Assembly (NCBI GenBank): GCA_030340625.1
Contig: JAOPHQ010000913.1
Span: forward strand, 42,242-106,241
Direction of reading: 5' to 3'
Length of the DNA stretch: 64,000 bases
Source of the DNA: Merluccius polli
Taxonomy: Eukaryota > Chordata > Actinopteri > Gadiformes > Merlucciidae
The notes under the pieces were generated by a model. That model had not been told where the DNA came from. It did not search any database and was given only the letters and a program-made list of their open reading frames with translations. Of this stretch, positions 59,191 through 64,000 are shown piece by piece (the first letter of the stretch is position 1; every line of letters starts with the position of its first letter). A program made the position numbers and the translations under genes.

Positions 59191-60523
59191 CCCAGCTACA
59201 AGAGTAAAGAGAGACAACGTGGAACTATAACAAAGCCATTCAAGTTAATTGGTGTGTGGAGTTGAGTTTATATTTCATGTTAAATCAATGAAGGACTGGA
59301 TTGGGTGCCCCCCCCCCCACACACACACACACACACTCCATAAACCCCATACTTTGGTAGTCACTATGGCCAGATTTGTAGATGAATTTAGGTATTGAAT
59401 TTCTTCTTCTATCTTGATTTCCCGGGAGCAAAACAAAACAGAGAGGGATATTCAGTGTTCAATAGTGTCTCATCTCAGGGGATGTGGAGTTAAAGACTAG
59501 AAATATAAGCCATGGCTTAACCTTTATAAAGTTATGTTTGATATGGTAGCTTTTACGTTTACGTTAAATTTGATCAAAGGAGAAAACTCACTGAATCTAG
59601 ATTATTATTTGATTCTCTAACCGAAGGGAAAATACAGATGTAGAAAAATACAACTACAACTTCTGGACTACTATGCGATGCTATGTAGTACTATACTATA
59701 CTATACTACTAGATTGGTTGTTTTTTGTAAATATAATACATAAGAATAAAGTGACAGTGACAGGCATATGTAAAAGGTCACTAGGGATAATCCAAAATAA
59801 TATTTTGCCAAACACTGGTTTAGTTAAGTAGAAGTTATGTAGAAGAAGTATGTTTGCTGGAGCTAGTGGGTTCCCCAGAGTAGTTCTATAACCTTTGCTT
59901 ACTGCACATGAGCATAAAATGGTAGAGAGAAAAGCTTTTAGGACATCAACACAATGTACAATCTACTCTCCCAGACCGCGATCATCTGTGTATTTGTTTT
60001 TAATAAAAGTGCAATTGAACCCATAGAGACAATTTGTGTGGACAAACTCAAGAGTATTATTATTTCAGCATAGGAACAATATTATGAAGTATTGTCAACA
60101 TCAAAAACAGAAAGGAATTGTCAACATCCTGGGTTTCTTTTACACATCCCTTTCAAACTATTTCATTTTTATATTTATTTATGTAAGTCCAATGAGTGTT
60201 AAAAAATAATTAAAGTTTAATGGCATTTATTGGTATAAGTAAGACTTTGTTCTTGTAAGATGTAACAGTAATTCTGTTTTCATTTGAATTTAATGATGAA
60301 ATACATTCTTACAAAATATGAACATACCATCTCGGATTCTTTGCTGCCGTAGCAAAGTGTCCTGTTTCCATTTGTAAAGCTGGATTTGAACTGGCATCAC
60401 ACAGATTCATCTCTCAACTTGTGCCATTGTCATTGCCTCCAACAATGATGTTTTCATGTTGTTTGTTGTCTGATTGGCTGAGTAGATGATCATGGTTTGA
60501 CATTGAGGGCTGGCACATTCCAC

Positions 60524-60555
<32 letters not shown>

Positions 60556-60746
60556 CTGGGGGGAACCATGAAGTCAGTCTCCTGAGGTTGTGGGACTGGG
60601 AAGGAGAAAGCTTTTCCTGCTACAAGGCAGACGTGGGCTGAGACATCAAGCTTTGGAAATTAATCAGATCATGTTTTCCACTCTGCCAAGGCCATTCTCA
60701 AGAGCTGTAATATAGACCCACCGTGTTGGGTTCACAGACACTGAAT
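59191..60746. other. No gene seen; simple repeats
   Basis: Poly(C)-(AC)n at 59309-59336, TACTATAC repeats at 59680-59710, and a T9-G22 homopolymer block at 60527-60558 that is likely assembly-uncertain. AT-rich elsewhere. Confidence 0.5.
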
Positions 60747-61137
60747 TGTGACGAATAAATAACAGCACATGTATCAACAGGTTGTAATATCCTCACATAG
60801 CTACAAGGGAACAGGACCAAATATATAAGCTGTATTAACCGCACCTGGCCACCAGATGGCAGCACATGGGGGCGGGCGCTCAACACTTACCAATCAGAGC
60901 ATATTACACGTCATAGAGGCCACGCCTGCCCAGGTACTATCGAGCGCACACGGGCAGGAGAGGGCAGAAACTCTATAGGCAGCGTATCTATTAGATATCC
61001 AGCTAAGAGTCGCTCCACGTGTGAATGATACAATTCCTCTCCTTTTGCTTCATAGATAATAGACCAAAACCTAAAACAAATAAAGTGAGTTAAAAGCGAT
61101 CCTGTGTCGGCGGCCTTCTTCCTCAAAGAACACTACA
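60747..61137 (+). repeat. LTR (Trp-primed ERV family, subtype B)
   Basis: 391 bp, TGTGACGAAT...ACACTACA, followed by a leader, so it is a 5' LTR. AATAAA near 61078. No 3' partner in the same orientation is in the window. Confidence 0.85.
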
Positions 61138-61140
61138 ACT

Positions 61141-61158
61141 TGGTGACCCCGACGTGAT
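61141..61158 (+). promoter_or_regulatory. Primer-binding site, tRNA-Trp
   Basis: TGGTGACCCCGACGTGAT, identical to the sites at 20526 and, inverted, at 7691. Confidence 0.85.
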
Positions 61159-61846
61159 TCAGAGAGGAGAGGCAACGGGCCGGGGGAAGCGGGGCCACGC
61201 GGTAGCGCACGTCTCGCCATCTCTGTCACAGGCCGGCCATTAAAACAGGTAAGCAGAACCTATGGTCTAAATGACTGAATCTGCATAGGACTTAGATATA
61301 GAAACATTAGGTGACAGAGGTGGCTAGCGTGTGTTGTTGTAAAGCCCTGTTATTCCGGTCCATAGTCGTTACAGTTAAGCCGACGTGAAGATGAACAGTC
61401 GCTGATAACTCTGATTGGGAATTAGTTAAATGATATTTTGTCGTCATTGTATGACTATATAGAGGAAGTAAATGGCCAGTATTGTATCATTAAATCGAGG
61501 TTCAAGTCCTTGATATTTCATTATTTAATCGAGGTTCAAGTCCTTGATATTTCATTATTTAATCAAGGTTCAAGTCCTTGATATTTCATTATTTAATCGA
61601 GGTTCGAGTCCTTGATATTTCATTATTTAATTGAGGTTCAAGTCCTTGATATTTCATTATTTAATCGAGGTTCGAGTCCTTGATATTTCATTATTTAATC
61701 GAGGTTCGAGTCCTTGATATTTCATTATTTAATCGAGGTTCGAGTCCTTGATATTTCATTATTAAATCAAGGTTTAAAGGCATACTATGCAGTTTTCCGG
61801 TTTTGTCAAACAGCGACCCCTCAGTCGCTGCGGAGTACTTGTATTA
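61159..61846 (+). mobile_element. ERV leader fragment
   Basis: Matches 6900-7690 inverted and 20544-20880. It ends after a 34-bp tandem array; no gag or pol follows. Confidence 0.65.
61493..61764 (+). repeat. 34-bp tandem repeat, eight units with B-box-like cores
   Basis: Period 34 exactly. Each unit has GGTTC(A/G)AGTCC followed by TTGATATTTCATTATTT. Four units have GGTTCGAGTCC and four GGTTCAAGTCC. All eight fit the RNA polymerase III B-box consensus GWTCRANNC. Confidence 0.95.
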
Positions 61847-62345
61847 GGGCTGCACGATATGAGCAAAATATGATATCCCGACATTTTTTGGCTGAATGGC
61901 GATATGTGGTGTGTTCTTTGAGGAAGAAGGCCGCCGACACAGGATCGCTTTTAACTCACTTTATTTGTTTAACTTTAGGTATATTATCTATGAAGCAAAT
62001 GGAGAGGAATTGTAAAATTCACGCGTGGAGCTACCCCTTAGCTGGATATCTTAACAGATACGCTGCCTGGGGGTTTCTGACTTCCCCCGGATGTGTTGTT
62101 TGGTAGTACCTGGGCAGGCGTGGCCTCTATGACGCATACTATGCTCTGATTGGCTAGTGTTGCGCGCCCGCCCCCAATTTATTATGTGTGCCGCCATCTG
62201 GTGGCCAGGTGCGGTTAATAAAACTTATATATTTCTTTCTGTTCCCTTGTGGCTATGTGAGGATATTACAGCCTGTTGATACATATACTATTATTTATTC
62301 TTAACAGATATACGATATATATCTCGATATTTTCTATAGAGTGGC
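61847..62345. mobile_element. hAT-like MITE fragment interrupted by a solo LTR
   Basis: AGGGCTGCACGATATGAGC at 61847 is a common hAT-type end. ATCGATAT-like sequence continues after the LTR (62311-62340). Confidence 0.5.
61905..62306 (-). mobile_element. Solo LTR (Trp-primed ERV family, subtype B)
   Basis: 402 bp; minus strand TGTTAAGAAT...CACCACA. GATA duplications at 61901-61904 and 62307-62310. Confidence 0.9.
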
Positions 62346-62482
62346 TTAGATGTTTCTAACCCACTCTAATCTCACCGGACAACACCGAAGGCGACCTGAG
62401 ATCCTCACCGACGGAAGAAACCTCACAGACGGCGGCGTTGGCGGCGAGCGTGAAGGTGGAGGAGCGTACGGATGATGATGTC

Positions 62483-63663
62483 TAGGGATGGGGGTCGTTA
62501 ATATTTATTGATATCGATACCTTTATCGATACTCCATATCGATCCGAGCCTTTATCGATACCACTATCGATACTTTTCTATTATTTGGTGGAAAGACGAC
62601 GCGAAAATTTGTTTTTAACAGAACTGGTATTGCTTTTATTGTGTTTAAGTGAGCATAACAAAAACGTTTCTAGCCTTCAATAAACATGGCTAATGTAATA
62701 GGCCACTTCGAAATGACATACAACTAACAATAGAAAGAATATATCAGCAGCACCAAATGAACAATAAGTCATAATGTATATAAATCAAATAAATAATATG
62801 CTGGGTCACACAAAAGGAAATAAAATATAAACTCATAATTTAACAGGTTTTTTTTTTTTGCAGAAAAATTAACATGTCTGCCTTGTCAGGCATGATCCTC
62901 CAGATTAATAAATATTGGCATCAGTAGTTTAATTATATATTCTAAAATGTTTAGAGCACTATTACAACTCTATTACCCATGTTTCTCGCCAAAATCTCAA
63001 TTTCCCTTTTCTTTACGTTACACTTGAACGCATCATGATAACCTAATAGTCGTTTTACTGAGCCAACCTAAACACATCATCACACAGCACGTCTGAATCT
63101 TTATTTACTTTTCAAGATAACTAGCTTGTATGTTTCCGATTACAACACGGATTTCACAATTGGATTACTAGTTTTAACTAACGGGACAAGCAGGGGTGGA
63201 CTGGCCATCGGGCGTACCGGGTGAGCCGATGCACATTTTTGGGCCGGTCCAGGACTGTCATAATTAGGGTTGGGCGATGTCCCTTAAATTGGCAGTTGAG
63301 GATGTTTACAGTAAAACATCGTGATGGACGAATATATCGTCTTCGGGGGGGGCGGGGCCGTAATCAACGGCATGGACCAAGCGGTTCTGGACCAGGAAGG
63401 AGACATGAACACTTTTAATAATTGTATTTAACCGTATAACTGCACACAACTTTATTTAAAAGCAATCAAATGGAAAACATGTTTGTTGGTATTTTGGTGT
63501 CCGGGAGGGTTCACCTTCACGGCGTAGTTACGAGGGGATGTGTGACTGTCGTCTTAAAAAATACAGAAGTGTTTTTTTAAAGTTAGAAAGATATTAGATA
63601 TTCAACCGATATTCACGCTCCGAATTACAGCGATCAGACACGGGGAACTAAAGCCGCGATCAC
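62483..63663. mobile_element. Second copy of the hAT MITE (inverted, one end lost)
   Basis: Starts TAGGGATGGGGGTCG and follows the 9031-10459 element in reverse. ATCGATAC dyads lie near 62510-62580, and a GGGCCGGTCCAGGAC segment near 63240. The match ends near 63663, before the other terminal repeat, so it is truncated. Confidence 0.75.
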
Positions 63664-63856
63664 CTAGCCTAGAACTCTAGACACCCCCTAGCGGCAGCAA
63701 ATTTATTTGGCAGCTAGGAAGGTCTAGCACGGCTCCGTCGGCTTTTTGGTGCTGGAAACACAAAGTATGTCAGACCAATCACAGCGTGAGGGGCGGAGTC
63801 GGAAGCCGGGCTACCATGACGACAGAGTTGCGACGGTTCCGTGTTAGAGGTAAACA
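63664..63856. other. Short GC-rich flank
   Basis: GC-rich, with GGGGCGGAG and TGACGACAG. It may be the promoter of the short frame that follows, because it holds GC-box-like sequence about 60 bp upstream. Confidence 0.35.
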
Positions 63857-63985
63857 ATGGCTGCTGCTGCTGGCGAACGGCTGTCTTTCCACTCGGCTTT
63901 GGCCGCGACTCTTCAAGACTTGAAGTTAACATTTTATTTGAGAAAAGAACAAAGAATGGCACTGAAGTCTTTCCCTCGAAAATAA
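63857..63985 (+). pseudogene. Possible N-terminal exon of a multicopy RecQ-like helicase
   Basis: A 42-residue frame from ATG at 63857 (MAAAAGERLSF) reading LQDLKLTFYLRKEQRMALKS and then stopping. The pattern hydrophobic-x-LRKEQRxALKSF resembles the Q-motif start of a RecQ-type helicase found in many copies in fish genomes, where the ATP-binding loop follows at once. Here the frame stops at that point, either by mutation or because an exon ends. The window ends 15 bases later. The identification rests on one motif. Confidence 0.35.
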
Positions 63986-64000
63986 ATATGTATTCGGAGT

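Overview
This window reads as teleost fish genomic DNA. The evidence is the repeat content: L2-type LINEs with fish-type 3' tails, BEL/Pao, PIF/Harbinger, piggyBac and hAT elements, tRNA-headed SINE sequence, retrovirus-like LTR elements and abundant microsatellites. I found no ordinary single-copy host gene. Every coding stretch I can support belongs to a mobile element, and nearly all are broken. The species cannot be named from this sequence.

Layout. 1-1330: fragment of a retrovirus-like element. 2622-6057: multi-exon hAT-type transposase pseudogene. 6540-8294: endogenous retrovirus (ERV) leader with a tRNA-Trp primer site, then a solo LTR. 8420-12553: L2 LINE split by a 1.43 kb hAT MITE (9031-10459). 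14939-33403: BEL/Pao retrotransposon whose gag is interrupted by a THAP-domain sequence. Its gag/protease junction is split by a 12.5 kb cut-and-paste transposon (17097-29611), whose own transposase gene is split by a 6.2 kb ERV (20117-26340). 33617-33850: SINE. 34658-40340: piggyBac pseudogene split by an apparently intact PIF/Harbinger element (36433-39324). 40341-42287: foldback (palindromic) element carrying a solo LTR. 42288-46504: no genes seen. 46505-48240: truncated LINE. 48790-49305: hAT MITE. 49421-59186: second ERV with near-identical LTRs. 60747-62306: ERV LTR plus leader, and another solo LTR. 62483-63663: second copy of the 9 kb-region hAT MITE. 63857-63985: possible first exon of a multicopy RecQ-like helicase.

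How the parts relate. The layers give a relative chronology: BEL/Pao, then the 4-bp-TSD transposon, then the ERV; and piggyBac, then Harbinger; and piggyBac, then foldback, then solo LTR. One LTR family (about 390-407 bp, TG...CA, 4-bp target duplications) occurs seven times, four of them solo. Two ERVs with different primer sites (tRNA-Trp and probable tRNA-Ser) share internal blocks in different orders. The element most likely to be functional is Harbinger: both of its genes splice in frame and both ends are intact. All family names come from motif recognition by eye; no database search was run.
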